From Lacisediminihabitans sp040549525 (GTDB lineage Bacteria > Actinomycetota > Actinomycetes > Actinomycetales > Microbacteriaceae): a DNA stretch of 64,000 nucleotides. The notes beneath the pieces are model-generated. The model was given only the letters and a program-made list of their open reading frames with translations, made no database searches and had not been told where the DNA came from. The stretch lies in assembly GCF_040549525.1 (NCBI RefSeq), contig NZ_JBEPTM010000002.1:62001-126000 (forward strand), read 5' to 3'. Position numbers and translations under genes: made by a program. Below are positions 16,971-25,164 of the stretch, piece by piece; the first letter of the stretch is position 1, and each line of letters begins with the position of its first letter.

Positions 16971-17534
16971 TCAACCCGCGGGAAGCTTGTAGTCGCTGCC
17001 GAGCACCACCGTGATCGGCGATCCGGGATAGGCCGTCGAGAGGCGGATCTCACCGATCTTGAGCGACAGCACCATGGCACGCGCCGCCGCTTCGTTCGCC
17101 GCGTCGCTGTAGTACACGACAGTCTTGGTGATGTCGGAGGAGCTGGCATTCGTGCGCGATCCGATCTTCTCGGATGCCCCCGCCCAGCCCTGCTTGACGA
17201 GGTCGTTCCCGGCAGAGGTCGCGAGTGCCCTGGTGGTGGTGCCGTTCAGCACGGCAATCGCCAGTGCGGGATCGATCTTGGGCGTGATGGTCGGCGTCGG
17301 AGTGGGGGACGGCGTCGAGCTCGGCGCCGCGGTCGCGGTCGCAAAGGGGAGGTCGATGGTGCCCCGGATGACCGCCAGGCCGAACAATCCCGCAGCCACC
17401 AGCACACCGGTGGCGAGCGCAGCCCAGGCGAAGGCGATCCATCCGCGGCCCCGTTTCGGAGCGGAACGGTGCGCGCCGGTGCGCAACAGGTCGTCAGGCA
17501 CGCTGTCGAAGCGGTCGGTCGGTTTGTTCGCCAT
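16971..17534 (-). CDS. LytR C-terminal-domain membrane protein
   Basis: 187 residues: a cytoplasmic N-terminal segment with basic residues, one transmembrane helix (about 33-57), a Thr/Pro-rich linker (65-87) and a LytR_C domain (about 92-187, pattern IAVLNGTTTRALATSAGNDL then VVYYSDAANEAAARAM and VVLGSDYKLP). It lacks the LCP catalytic domain, so it is a stand-alone LytR_C protein of unknown function, probably facing the cell wall. The DUF3263 gene lies 21 bases upstream on the same strand, and cspA is downstream. Confidence 0.82.
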   Translation of the reverse strand: MANKPTDRFDSVPDDLLRTGAHRSAPKRGRGWIAFAWAALATGVLVAAGLFGLAVIRGTIDLPFATATAAPSSTPSPTPTPTITPKIDPALAIAVLNGTTTRALATSAGNDLVKQGWAGASEKIGSRTNASSSDITKTVVYYSDAANEAAARAMVLSLKIGEIRLSTAYPGSPITVVLGSDYKLPAG

Positions 17535-17555
17535 CGGTTCTTTTCGTTGATTCGG

Positions 17556-17870
17556 TTACTGGGGGGTGGAGTCGGCGGTGCCGAGAACCCGAGCGGATCG
17601 CGCGTCGGTGCGGGCATCCCGCAGTCGCTGCAGCCGTCGCACCAGGAGGGGATCGAAGAGGATGGCTTCCGGCAGGTCGAGCGCCGCGTTCAGCAACTGA
17701 TAGTACCGGGCCGCCGGAAGGTCGAACTCCGCTCGGATTGCGGCCTCCTTCGCCCCGGCATGCGACCACCACTGGCGTTCGAACGTCAGGATGCGCTGCT
17801 CGCGAGCCGGGAGAGCCGCGATCTCCGGGGTCGCCGAGGGCAGGTCAGACCGCTCAGATGAGGCTGGCAC
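17556..17870 (-). CDS. DUF3263 helix-turn-helix-like protein
   Basis: 104 residues. The core (residues 17-80) has the DUF3263 signature: REQRILTFERQWWSHAGAKEAAIRAEFDLPAARYYQLLNALD-like, a compact helical domain with an HTH look. It probably binds DNA, but no target is known. In actinobacteria it commonly precedes a LytR_C gene, as here, with a 21-base gap. The position supports a two-gene operon. Confidence 0.85.
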   Translation of the reverse strand: MPASSERSDLPSATPEIAALPAREQRILTFERQWWSHAGAKEAAIRAEFDLPAARYYQLLNAALDLPEAILFDPLLVRRLQRLRDARTDARSARVLGTADSTPQ

Positions 17871-17962
17871 AGGTTCTCCCTCCGCTCTGCGGCAATACTA
17901 GGGCGGCCTGGCTGTGTGCAACCGGAGGCACCGCCCGCGCCGCGAAGATCGGTCGAAACCGC

Positions 17963-18934
17963 CTATGGCGTGGCGATCCAGTCGAGGGACTGGCCGTGCG
18001 CACCGGTGAATGCGAGCGGCACCTCGTCGAGCGCGAGCACGAATCGACCGTCAGATCCGCCGTCGTCCGGCAGCGCCGCGCGGACCGCCGGAAGGCCACG
18101 CACTCCCTCGAGGGAGATCCAGCGGGCATCGAGCGCGAGAAGCGAGTCGACGAACCGCATCCGCTCGGCGAACGGCAGGTAGACGAGCACGGCGCTGGTG
18201 ATCACGACGAGGGTCGCGTCGGCCGGAGCTTCCGCGGCGAGGGCGGAGAGGGCGGCGAGCTCCGAGGCATCCGCCCGCACGATGCGGGGCGGATCTTCTG
18301 CTGCGATGCGGATGGCGGCGCGCAGCCGCTCGCGACGCTCGTGCTGCTCCGGCCAGACCAGCGTCTCGAGCCAGCGTATGTCGTCATGGTTGCGCAGATC
18401 GAGCGGACGCAGGTCGAGTCCGGCCCGCCACACGATGTGCGGCAGCGCGGTAGGCAGAGGCACCCCACCGGTCGTCGCGCACTCGAGGAGAACGGGGCTC
18501 GGCCCCTCCGCCGGATTGATCCGTTGGCCGCTGTCGTAGGAGTAGCTGTAGCGATCGGGGAAGAGACAGAGGCCGGCACTCGCGCCGATCTCGAGCACGG
18601 CGAGTGGGCCGGGGATGAGCGAGAGCGCGGGGAGGAGGGAGGCGCAGCGCCGTGCCTCATTGGTCTGGGTGCTGCGGGCGAGGGCCTCGGGCACGACCTC
18701 GGCCCAGTGGTCGTGCAGCCACCGCCGGAAGTGAGGGTAGTCGGACTCCGGCGCTCCGAGCAGGCGGGCGCAGGCGAAGATGAGGTTGGGTTGCCGCTTC
18801 TGCAGGGGCAACTCGTCGATGAGGGCGATCAGCTCCGGGTCATCCGCCACGCCAAGCGCCCACCGCTCGTAGATCTCGGACTGGCCGCGCGCCTCGAGCT
18901 CCCCGAAGGCGCGATACCAGCTCGAGGTATCCAT
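17963..18934 (-). CDS. DUF2332 protein
   Basis: 323 residues from ATG 18934; the frame continues upstream into the GNAT gene but that part is a shadow. The first half has helical repeats and LIFACARLLG; then VLEIGASAGLCLFPDRYSYSY, a motif like the SAM-binding glycine loop of methyltransferases, and a C-terminal VVITSAVLVYLPFAERMRF stretch. DUF2332 proteins are annotated as unknown; the methyltransferase-like reading is inference. The start overlaps the stop of the upstream GNAT gene (TGATG). Confidence 0.85.
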   Translation of the reverse strand: MDTSSWYRAFGELEARGQSEIYERWALGVADDPELIALIDELPLQKRQPNLIFACARLLGAPESDYPHFRRWLHDHWAEVVPEALARSTQTNEARRCASLLPALSLIPGPLAVLEIGASAGLCLFPDRYSYSYDSGQRINPAEGPSPVLLECATTGGVPLPTALPHIVWRAGLDLRPLDLRNHDDIRWLETLVWPEQHERRERLRAAIRIAAEDPPRIVRADASELAALSALAAEAPADATLVVITSAVLVYLPFAERMRFVDSLLALDARWISLEGVRGLPAVRAALPDDGGSDGRFVLALDEVPLAFTGAHGQSLDWIATP

Positions 18935-19392
18935 CAGCGGCCCGCGCGGTACATCGAGATGTGCGGGATGCCCGCCTCGATGTAGCTCTCGCCGAAGACC
19001 TCGAAGCCGAACTTCGCGTAGAGCGGAGCGATGTACTCCTGCGCGTGCAGCAGCATCGACTCGTGACCGTGCTGCTCCATCACCCGGGCCACGAGCAGCT
19101 GCGCCAGGCCCTCGCCGCGACGATCCGCGCGCACGACGACCCGCCCGACGATGCGGAGCGCGTCGAGATGGGTCGCTTCGGCGTCGAGGAGCACGCGCAG
19201 GTACGCTGCCGCGCCCGAAGCATCCGCAATCCAGAGGTGCTCGGTGCTCGGCTCCTGGTCGCGATTGTCGAGCTCCTCCTCGTCGATGCGCTGCTCGACG
19301 AAGAAGACGTCGGTGCGGAGCTTGAGCACGGAATACAACTCCTCGAGTGTGAGTTGACTCCACGATTTCTGGACGATGGAACATTCGGGCAT
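18934..19392 (-). CDS. ElaA-like GNAT acetyltransferase
   Basis: 152 residues with the ElaA pattern: LYSVLKLRTDVFFVEQ near residue 20, then RIVGRVVVRADRRGEGLAQLLVARVM, in which R-x-x-G-x-G/A is the acetyl-CoA binding loop, and LLHAQEYIAPLYAKFGFEVFGE. It would be a cytosolic N-acetyltransferase with unknown acceptor. It is coupled to the DUF2332 gene through a TGATG junction and divergent from msrB. Confidence 0.85.
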   Translation of the reverse strand: MPECSIVQKSWSQLTLEELYSVLKLRTDVFFVEQRIDEEELDNRDQEPSTEHLWIADASGAAAYLRVLLDAEATHLDALRIVGRVVVRADRRGEGLAQLLVARVMEQHGHESMLLHAQEYIAPLYAKFGFEVFGESYIEAGIPHISMYRAGR

Positions 19393-19441
19393 GCTGCCGA
19401 GTTTAATGAGGGGTACGACTCATCTCGACGAAGGATGCCTC

Positions 19442-19864
19442 ATGAGTAAGAACACCGACAACACCAAGTACCCCGTCGCCAAGAGCGATTCGGAATGGCG
19501 CGCAGAGCTCGACCCCACCCGATTCTCGATCCTGCGTGAGGCGGCGACCGAGCGCCCGTGGTCGGGAGCACTTCTCGACGAGAAGCGCGCCGGGGTCTAC
19601 ACCTGTGGCGCCTGTCACGCGGAGCTCTTCGCCAGCAACACCAAGTTCGACTCCGGATCGGGATGGCCCAGCTTCTACGAGTCGGTCAACCCCGACGCCG
19701 TGATCCTCAAGACCGACAAGAGCCTGTTCATGACCCGCACCGAGGTGCTGTGCGCCAACTGCGGTTCACACCTCGGGCATCTCTTCGATGACGCCTACCA
19801 GACGCCCACCGGCGACCGGTACTGCATGAACTCGCTGTCCCTCGAGTTCACGGAAGAGGGCTAG
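19442..19864 (+). CDS. msrB: Peptide-methionine (R)-S-oxide reductase
   Basis: 140 residues from ATG 19442; the 22 upstream codons in frame belong to the 5' region and overlap the divergent gene. MsrB reduces methionine-R-sulfoxide in proteins. The zinc site is CGAC (about 53-56) with CANC (about 102-105); the catalytic Cys is in GDRYCMNS. The GSGWPSF motif is present. The resolving cysteine position was not checked. It is followed after 7 bases by a nitroreductase-like gene. Confidence 0.93.
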   Translation: MSKNTDNTKYPVAKSDSEWRAELDPTRFSILREAATERPWSGALLDEKRAGVYTCGACHAELFASNTKFDSGSGWPSFYESVNPDAVILKTDKSLFMTRTEVLCANCGSHLGHLFDDAYQTPTGDRYCMNSLSLEFTEEG

Positions 19865-19871
19865 AGCCCCG

Positions 19872-20417
19872 ATGTCGCTGCTGGATGCCGTCAGCCGCCG
19901 CCGCTCGCAACCGAAGGTCAGCGCTGACGCACCCAGTCACGACGAACTGCTGCCCCTCGTGGCGGCGGCGTCCTCCGTCGCCGACCACGCGGCGCTGCGT
20001 CCCTGGCGCCTCATCGAACTCCGCGGAGCTGCGCGCGAGCGGCTCGGCACGGCGTTCGTCGAAGCGAGCGGCCTGGAGGGCGCGGATGCCGCGAAGCTGG
20101 CGGCCAAGCCGCTGCGGGCATCACTGCTGATCGCCGTCGTCGAGGCAGTTCAGCCCAGCCACAAGGTGGCCGACTGGGAGCAGGCGGCGGCAGCAGCCGG
20201 TGTCGCCCACACTCTCAGCCTGTTGCTGGATGACGCGGGCTGGGGCGTGATGTGGCGCACCGGGCATCTCACCCGCTCGCTTCCCGTGCGCGTGATGCAC
20301 CACCTGGCTGATAACGAGCAACTGCTGGGCTGGCTCTTCGTCGGAGGACGTGAACAGGGCGAGAAGGCCGGCGAACGCAAGCCATTCCCCGCCGAGGACT
20401 ACCTCAGCGTGCTCTGA
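19872..20417 (+). CDS. Nitroreductase-family flavoprotein
   Basis: 181 residues with the RR(R/S) opening, HAALRPWRLIEL (FMN-phosphate contact) near residue 55 and GVAHTLSLLLDDAGWGVMWRTG near 116, the dimer and FMN-binding region. It is a probable NAD(P)H-dependent oxidoreductase with unknown substrate. It lies 7 bases after msrB, so the two redox genes may form an operon. Its last 14 bases overlap the convergent transporter gene. Confidence 0.8.
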   Translation: MSLLDAVSRRRSQPKVSADAPSHDELLPLVAAASSVADHAALRPWRLIELRGAARERLGTAFVEASGLEGADAAKLAAKPLRASLLIAVVEAVQPSHKVADWEQAAAAAGVAHTLSLLLDDAGWGVMWRTGHLTRSLPVRVMHHLADNEQLLGWLFVGGREQGEKAGERKPFPAEDYLSVL

Positions 20418-21378
20418 CCGGCGCCGTGCCCAGTGATCGCGACGGGATCGCCGCGATCACCACCGCCACCAGGGTGAGCAGTGTGCCGATCACGGTGGAG
20501 GTCACGATCACCCGCCCGGTTGCCGGAATCACGAGATCCAGCACCAGCGACATCACGAGCTGTCCGGCGACCGAACCGAGACCGAGGAGCAGCACTCCGG
20601 TGACGCGCACCACGACGACTGCGCCCCCGATGAAGATCGTGCCGATGAGACCTCCGAGATAGAGCAGGGGGTTGGTCGGCATCCGCTCGGGAAGGCCGAC
20701 GATGGCTTCGTGGATCAGGCAGGCCACGAGAAGCACGGTGGTACCGACCAGGAAGTTCATGAAAGTGGCGGTGAGGGCGGATGCCGCGACGCGTCGCACC
20801 TGCCCGTTGACCGCCTGCTGGAGGCCAACAGCCAGTCCCGCGGCAAACGGAAGCAGCAGCATCCAGGCCGGGATGTCGCCGCCGACGCCCGCCGAGACCG
20901 CCACGCCGACCGCCACGAGAGCGAGCGCGGAGCCGAGGAGCCGGGTGACCGTGATCGCGGCCGGTGGCGTGTGTCCGATGCCGTTGCGGTCGATCGCGAG
21001 TCCGCTGATGGTCTGGCCGCAGACGACGGCCACGGTGAACAGTGCGACACCGAGCACCGCGCCCGTGATGCCCTGCGCGAGTACGAAGAGTGCGCCGCCC
21101 GCTCCCCCGCACAGGTACGACCACGGTGTGGTGCCCTCGCGAACAGAGGCGAACGCCTTCGACAGGCCACGGCGGCCGGGAGCCCACGCGGCGAGCGCGA
21201 CGACGAGGATGACGAGGCCCGAGCCGAAGGAGATGACCGCGGCGAGATAGCCGTCGGAGAGCGCCCGGCCCAACTCTCCATTGATCCGCGACTGGGTCGC
21301 GGTGAGAACACCGACCATCACTGCGCCCGCGACCCCGATGGCGACCGCCGACCGGGAGTGCGCGTGTTCGGTCGTCAT
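20404..21378 (-). CDS. DMT-family (YdcZ/DUF606) transporter
   Basis: 324 residues from ATG 21378, with about ten hydrophobic segments arranged as two half-repeats of the EamA-like or DUF606 type (GGAGGALFVLAQGITGAVLGVALF, then a later GGLIGTIFIGGAVVVV). It is an inner-membrane permease-like protein with unknown substrate. The 3' end overlaps the convergent nitroreductase by 14 bases. The first 15 residues of the longer open frame are probably not translated. Confidence 0.82.
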   Translation of the reverse strand: MTTEHAHSRSAVAIGVAGAVMVGVLTATQSRINGELGRALSDGYLAAVISFGSGLVILVVALAAWAPGRRGLSKAFASVREGTTPWSYLCGGAGGALFVLAQGITGAVLGVALFTVAVVCGQTISGLAIDRNGIGHTPPAAITVTRLLGSALALVAVGVAVSAGVGGDIPAWMLLLPFAAGLAVGLQQAVNGQVRRVAASALTATFMNFLVGTTVLLVACLIHEAIVGLPERMPTNPLLYLGGLIGTIFIGGAVVVVRVTGVLLLGLGSVAGQLVMSLVLDLVIPATGRVIVTSTVIGTLLTLVAVVIAAIPSRSLGTAPVRAR

Positions 21379-21424
21379 TGGTCCAAGGTTATCGGCAGCG
21401 GCGCCCCACTCTGCGCACGCCAAG

Positions 21425-21430
21425 TAATAT
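21425..21430 (+). promoter_or_regulatory. Likely -10 box of the disrupted tRNA-Thr gene
   Basis: TAATAT lies 13 bases before the first base of the tRNA. It would drive the native tRNA-Thr gene; after the insertion it can transcribe the 5' stub and read on into the element and its tRNA gene, which faces the same way. I see no convincing -35. Confidence 0.5.
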
Positions 21431-21442
21431 GAATACCCGTTC

Positions 21443-21470
21443 GCCCCCTTAGCTCAGTTGGCCAGAGCAC
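21443..21470 (+). pseudogene. 5' part of a disrupted tRNA-Thr(UGU) gene
   Basis: GCCCCCTTAGCTCAGTTGGCCAGAGCA, then the break. It contains the 5' acceptor strand and the whole D arm. Joined to 25168-25216 it gives a perfect tRNA-Thr(UGU) cloverleaf, with acceptor GCCCCCT/AGGGGGC, anticodon stem CCGCT/AGCGG, loop CTTGTAA and T stem GTCGG/CCGAC. The halves are 3.7 kb apart, so it cannot be functional here. Confidence 0.92.
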
Positions 21471-21473
21471 TTC

Positions 21474-21489
21474 TTATCTCTAGCCGTCG
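21474..21489 (+). repeat. Left inverted repeat of the tRNA-Thr element
   Basis: TTATCTCTAGCCGTCG, starting 3 bases inside the left CAC junction. It matches the complement of the right repeat at 14 of 16 positions. It may be an arm of the recombinase site. Confidence 0.75.
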
Positions 21490-21569
21490 AAGACTTTTGG
21501 TTTGAACTGCTGGTATCGAGCGTGAAGGACATGTCATGCAAGAAGTCCAGGCACCATAATTGAACGCCG

Positions 21570-21647
21570 GCCCCCTTAGCTCAGCCCGGCCAGAGCAGCT
21601 CACTTGTAATGAGCAGGTCAACGGTTCGAATCCGTTAGGGGGCTCCA
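21570..21647 (+). tRNA. tRNA-Thr(UGU), carried by the mobile element
   Basis: A complete cloverleaf: acceptor GCCCCCT/AGGGGGC, D stem GCTC/GAGC, anticodon stem GCTCA/TGAGC with loop CTTGTAA (anticodon TGT), variable loop AGGTC, T stem AACGG/CCGTT, discriminator T, then an encoded CCA (21645-21647). It has the same specificity as the gene the element interrupts, but the D loop and the anticodon and T stems differ, each change keeping pairing. A -10-like CATAAT (21555-21560) lies inside the element, so it could have its own promoter. Confidence 0.94.
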
Positions 21648-21669
21648 CTCGGGGCACTGTCGATTGTTC

Positions 21670-22089
21670 TCAGAAACGCGTTTTGCGCAGCGGGAGTACA
21701 TTTTCAGGGCGACGTGGATTTTGGAGATCTATAACCTCCTGTAGCAGTGCCGCGTTCTGTCGGCGAAGGTCGTTATTTTCCTCCCTCACCTTTTTCGCTT
21801 CGAGTAGCGCGGCCGCGAGGCGCATGCGTATCGACTCTTCGGATCCAGTCGATCTAGCTTGAGGCAGTGCCATCGGCGTGGCTGCGGTGAAGGCAGCGCG
21901 AGCTGTGCTTACGAGGTGCAGCGCTGCAGTATTCGAGTAAATGAAATTTCGCGATACGCCAGCTCGCTGAGCAACTGTTTTCAGCGAGAGACGGCTCCCC
22001 TCGGACTCTAGGTCCCTGACCGCAGCTCTAACGGCTACCAGACATCGTTTAGAACGTTCCTGAGCGGCCGCCGTGAGGTGCTCAGACAT
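21670..22089 (-). CDS. TnpC/DUF6262-like HTH and coiled-coil protein
   Basis: 139 residues from ATG 22089; a longer frame to 22125 also exists. An N-terminal helix-turn-helix (about 35-60, LSLKTVAQRAGVSRNFIYSN) is followed by a helical segment with a heptad-like stretch (RLAAALLEAKKVREENNDL, then RRQNAALLQEVIDLQN). This is the layout of TnpC of Tn554, which influences the transposition frequency and orientation. Its start overlaps the end of tnpB by 8 bases. It ends 22 bases from the convergent tRNA-Thr gene. Confidence 0.82.
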   Translation of the reverse strand: MSEHLTAAAQERSKRCLVAVRAAVRDLESEGSRLSLKTVAQRAGVSRNFIYSNTAALHLVSTARAAFTAATPMALPQARSTGSEESIRMRLAAALLEAKKVREENNDLRRQNAALLQEVIDLQNPRRPENVLPLRKTRF

Positions 22090-24007
22090 TCGCATTGGCC
22101 TTATCGCGCTCGTCGATGCGCTCAAGCTTCTGGATGAGCTTTGTCAGTGCGAAGAACGGCTTCTGGTTCTTCTCGACGATTCTCTGATGTCCTTCCTTTT
22201 CCGCGAGTTCGATCATGATTAGATGCTCCGCTCTCTGCTCACGAAGGACCGGTAGGTATTCAGGGGTAGTGAGGAACAAGGGGCAATAGAGGCACGCGTT
22301 TGCGTGCTCGCAACTCTCGCTGCAGTGGAGCCCGCACCGGCCATTCGGCAACGCCTGAGTAGCGCCGCCCATGAATGCATGGACCCAAGCAGCATCCGCG
22401 ACATCTCCGCTCTTGCTCTGAACGATTTCACCGTCGCTGTTGACCGCTATCGTCCCCTCCCATTGTTCACGTGCGGCCTCCTCCGACATTCGGGCGTAGA
22501 TCTCCGTCGTCTGCATGCTCTTCTGGCCGAGCAGCTTCTGAATGACCGGGATAGTCACCCCGGCTTCCAACCAATCCGTGGCATTTTGGTGCCGGAACAT
22601 GTGCGGCGTGACACGCAAATACTTCCCTGAGGAGTCACGAAGATCGAGCTCTTTGGCATAACTAGTAAGAGCGCTGTTGACCAAAGTAAGCGTGATTATG
22701 CGGTCGTGTTCATCCACGGCGAAGAGCATCTTTGCGGTCGGGTATTTCGCCCGTTTGAACCTAATGTGGCCTTTAATCGCCTCCGCAAGAGCCGGCTCCA
22801 CCGGAGCCCAACAATATTCATTTGACTTCGAATTCAAGTACCTGAGCGACCATTTGCCCTCATCGACTTCGGATAGCGCGTCCATCGCGATGCCGTTGCA
22901 AACGTCCTTCCTGCGAAGCCCGGTCTCAGCGATGATCCTGATGATGAGCCGGCAGTCCAGGTCCTCGATCAGCTGGAGGTTGCCTGGGGTGCGCAGCCTC
23001 GCTGTTGCGCTTTTGCCGATAAGTCGGGGATTGCTTCTTGGCACTCGCGGGCGTTCGCTGCGTAGCCAACGAGCAGCCAGAGGAATGTCGGCCCAATCGT
23101 TTAGCCGCACTTCGTCGACGAAGACCGTCAGGGAGCTAATCACCAAGCTGCGGTATTTCGCAGTGTAGGGCTCGCCATTGGCCTGACGACGCTTCCTGGT
23201 GAAATCGAGGAACCGCACCATGTGCTCCCTGGTCAGTTGCGACCACTTGGTCACGTTCTGCCCTTCGAGCCACGCGCAGAAAACGGTGAGGTGTAAGACC
23301 GTCGATTGAATGTAGGACGGGGCGCCCTGTTCACTCGACGTTCGGTAATCGACCCACCGTTGAGCCGTCTTTCGGAACTCGGGATTCGCGATGTTATTGA
23401 GGTTTGCAAACGCTCCTCGGCCGGCCGAACCCAGACCTAGATAACGCCTCGTCGGCTCGATCCCAACGCGAATACACAACTCATCGAGCGTGTCGAGAAG
23501 TGCGGAGCGGGCGATAGCTTGAGCACCCCCGCTTCCATTGACGATCTCATCGATGGCGCTTGCGTCATATCTGAGTTCTAGGATCGATCCCACTCCAAGC
23601 CGTGCGAGGCCCCTGGCCACCGCATTCACCGCAAGCGGCCTCACAGGTCTATTTCGCTCACCGCGCTTCATCAGCCCGAATGCCAGCTCGTCTCGAACCA
23701 AAGTCGAGCCGGCGTGAGCAACGTTGAAGAGATTTTCGGGAGCGATTCTCTTCCGCCCCGCGGTAGTGCTCTGCGCCCATGCAACGGGATCCTTTTCCGC
23801 TGACGCCGTGAATCTATTGCCATGCGGCTTACAAAAGTCCAGATCGGTCTTGGTGCTGATCCGCACGCAACCAACCGCGATGCACTCCTTTCGGGAGTAC
23901 CGACCTTTTGTGTCCGGTGAAATAGGGTCAAGCAAGAAGTGAGGTGGCAGCTCCTCGCGCAGCTTCCTTCCGTACTCGTCGCTAGGCGCGAATTCGAGGT
24001 TAGGCAT
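22082..24007 (-). CDS. Tyrosine recombinase, TnpB-like
   Basis: 641 residues. The C-terminal catalytic domain has R365 (ETGLRRKD), H469-x-x-R472 (HMFRH) and nucleophile Y504 (TEIYARM). At the second His position the sequence is LLGQKS, Gln495 in place of the usual His. It has cysteine clusters at both ends: C42, C47, C59, H62 and C558, C562, C566, C572, C575, probably zinc-binding. This large form fits TnpB of Tn554-type elements. The gene overlaps tnpA by 8 bases and tnpC by 8 bases. Confidence 0.88.
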   Translation of the reverse strand: MPNLEFAPSDEYGRKLREELPPHFLLDPISPDTKGRYSRKECIAVGCVRISTKTDLDFCKPHGNRFTASAEKDPVAWAQSTTAGRKRIAPENLFNVAHAGSTLVRDELAFGLMKRGERNRPVRPLAVNAVARGLARLGVGSILELRYDASAIDEIVNGSGGAQAIARSALLDTLDELCIRVGIEPTRRYLGLGSAGRGAFANLNNIANPEFRKTAQRWVDYRTSSEQGAPSYIQSTVLHLTVFCAWLEGQNVTKWSQLTREHMVRFLDFTRKRRQANGEPYTAKYRSLVISSLTVFVDEVRLNDWADIPLAARWLRSERPRVPRSNPRLIGKSATARLRTPGNLQLIEDLDCRLIIRIIAETGLRRKDVCNGIAMDALSEVDEGKWSLRYLNSKSNEYCWAPVEPALAEAIKGHIRFKRAKYPTAKMLFAVDEHDRIITLTLVNSALTSYAKELDLRDSSGKYLRVTPHMFRHQNATDWLEAGVTIPVIQKLLGQKSMQTTEIYARMSEEAAREQWEGTIAVNSDGEIVQSKSGDVADAAWVHAFMGGATQALPNGRCGLHCSESCEHANACLYCPLFLTTPEYLPVLREQRAEHLIMIELAEKEGHQRIVEKNQKPFFALTKLIQKLERIDERDKANANV

Positions 24008-25115
24008 CGCTAAAGACTCCGGCTTCGATTAATTGGCGGCGGATATCTTCGACATTTGTGTGATCGTAGATCTCCATGGTCGTCTTCACAGAGGCGTGGG
24101 TAACCAGGTATGAAACTGTCTTGATGGGAACTCCGGCCTGAAGGAGCCTGGTGACATAGGAGTGCCGGAAAGTGTGCGCGCTCCATTCATCGAGGCCAGA
24201 CTTGCTGCGAAGTCGCTTGACAATCTGCTCGACCGTTTTATAGGAGAGGGGAGCGCCGATTTTTCCGGACCATAGATTGATGAACACGAAATCCGAATCG
24301 ACCATCCCGTATTCGGTCCCCATGTAGGCCGCATAGAGCTTGATAAGGCCGTGCGGGACGGGAACCTCTGCCTCAAGGAGACTCTTGTTCCTCGATTCGA
24401 TGCCGAGCGTTAGGTCGTGGCGTTTTACCCGAACGACCGACTTTGGCACCCGAATATCGGAGTGCCGGAGCAGGAGCAGTTGCCCGATGCGCATGCCTGT
24501 CTCATAGAGCATGGAAACCAGCAACTTGTCGCGAAGGTTGTTGCACGAATCCACGATCGCGTCGACCTCGTCGTTGGTGAGAATCTGCAGCTTTCCAGAT
24601 GTCTGTCTCAGACGCGGTCCGATGGTGACGGCAATGGATTCTCGGTCCATAACTAGTCTCTTATGCTTCCGAGCTGTCCGCCGCAGTAGCGAATAGACCT
24701 GGTCATTCGAGGACTCGAAACGGTAGAGCGCAAACGCAGAAATGGACGCCATGCAGCGGTTCACGCTGGCGGGCGTCCGAACCCCCGACGGATTCCCTGG
24801 ACGAGCCCTCTCGGCAGATGCCGCTCGCGCGAATTTGACGAAGCGGCCCAGAACTTCATTGTTGATGGCTGTCCACATGACGCCGTCAATTTCGAGAAAA
24901 CTATAGAAGATGGCGAGATCGGACGCGTAGGCCTTCAACGTATTGACCGATCGCTCGATCGCTTCGCTGTGACGGAGGAATGCGGTTACTTCAGGAATGG
25001 GCACACCCCGCGAGTCGACGACCGCCCAACGCTCGGCACTCTCGATCTTGGCTATCGCGGCGATGATTGCCTCCTGGGCACACACTAGGTCATTCAGTGT
25101 CATCGAAGGAAGCAT
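24000..25115 (-). CDS. Tyrosine recombinase, TnpA-like
   Basis: 371 residues. A SAM-like N-terminal core-binding domain (about residues 40-140) precedes the catalytic domain (about 170-365), which has a full set of active residues: R209 (ETGMRIGQ), H314 and R317 (HTFRHSY), H340 (LVTHASVKTT) and Y350 (MEIYDH). It cuts and rejoins DNA through a 3'-phosphotyrosine. It is the first gene of the three-gene minus-strand operon, starting 49 bases from the right end of the element. M5 is an alternative start. Confidence 0.93.
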   Translation of the reverse strand: MLPSMTLNDLVCAQEAIIAAIAKIESAERWAVVDSRGVPIPEVTAFLRHSEAIERSVNTLKAYASDLAIFYSFLEIDGVMWTAINNEVLGRFVKFARAASAERARPGNPSGVRTPASVNRCMASISAFALYRFESSNDQVYSLLRRTARKHKRLVMDRESIAVTIGPRLRQTSGKLQILTNDEVDAIVDSCNNLRDKLLVSMLYETGMRIGQLLLLRHSDIRVPKSVVRVKRHDLTLGIESRNKSLLEAEVPVPHGLIKLYAAYMGTEYGMVDSDFVFINLWSGKIGAPLSYKTVEQIVKRLRSKSGLDEWSAHTFRHSYVTRLLQAGVPIKTVSYLVTHASVKTTMEIYDHTNVEDIRRQLIEAGVFSDA

Positions 25116-25148
25116 TCGAGGAGTGGATGACGTCGATTACGTAGGTGC

Positions 25149-25164
25149 CGACTACTAGAGATAA
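25149..25164 (-). repeat. Right inverted repeat of the tRNA-Thr element
   Basis: CGACTACTAGAGATAA, immediately followed by CAC and the anticodon stem of the disrupted tRNA. Its complement matches the left repeat at 14 of 16 positions. Confidence 0.75.

Larger units (their letters stand above)
21471..25164. mobile_element. Tn554-like tyrosine-recombinase element inserted in tRNA-Thr, carrying its own tRNA-Thr
   Basis: The element is flanked by the two halves of a tRNA-Thr gene, with CAC at both junctions (21468-21470 and 25165-25167). Near-terminal inverted repeats are TTATCTCTAG plus GTCG (21474-21489) and the complement (25149-25164), 14 of 16 identical. Inside are three overlapping minus-strand genes (two tyrosine recombinases and a small HTH/coiled-coil protein), and on the plus strand an intact tRNA-Thr(UGU). 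Base composition is lower (about 53-55% GC in two sampled lines against 78% in a nearby host line). Gene order matches tnpA-tnpB-tnpC of Tn554. Confidence 0.88.

Noticed and set aside
17963..19384. Longer DUF2332 frame through the GNAT gene.
   Set aside because: The upstream part is a shadow of the GNAT gene; ATG 18934 matches the family start.
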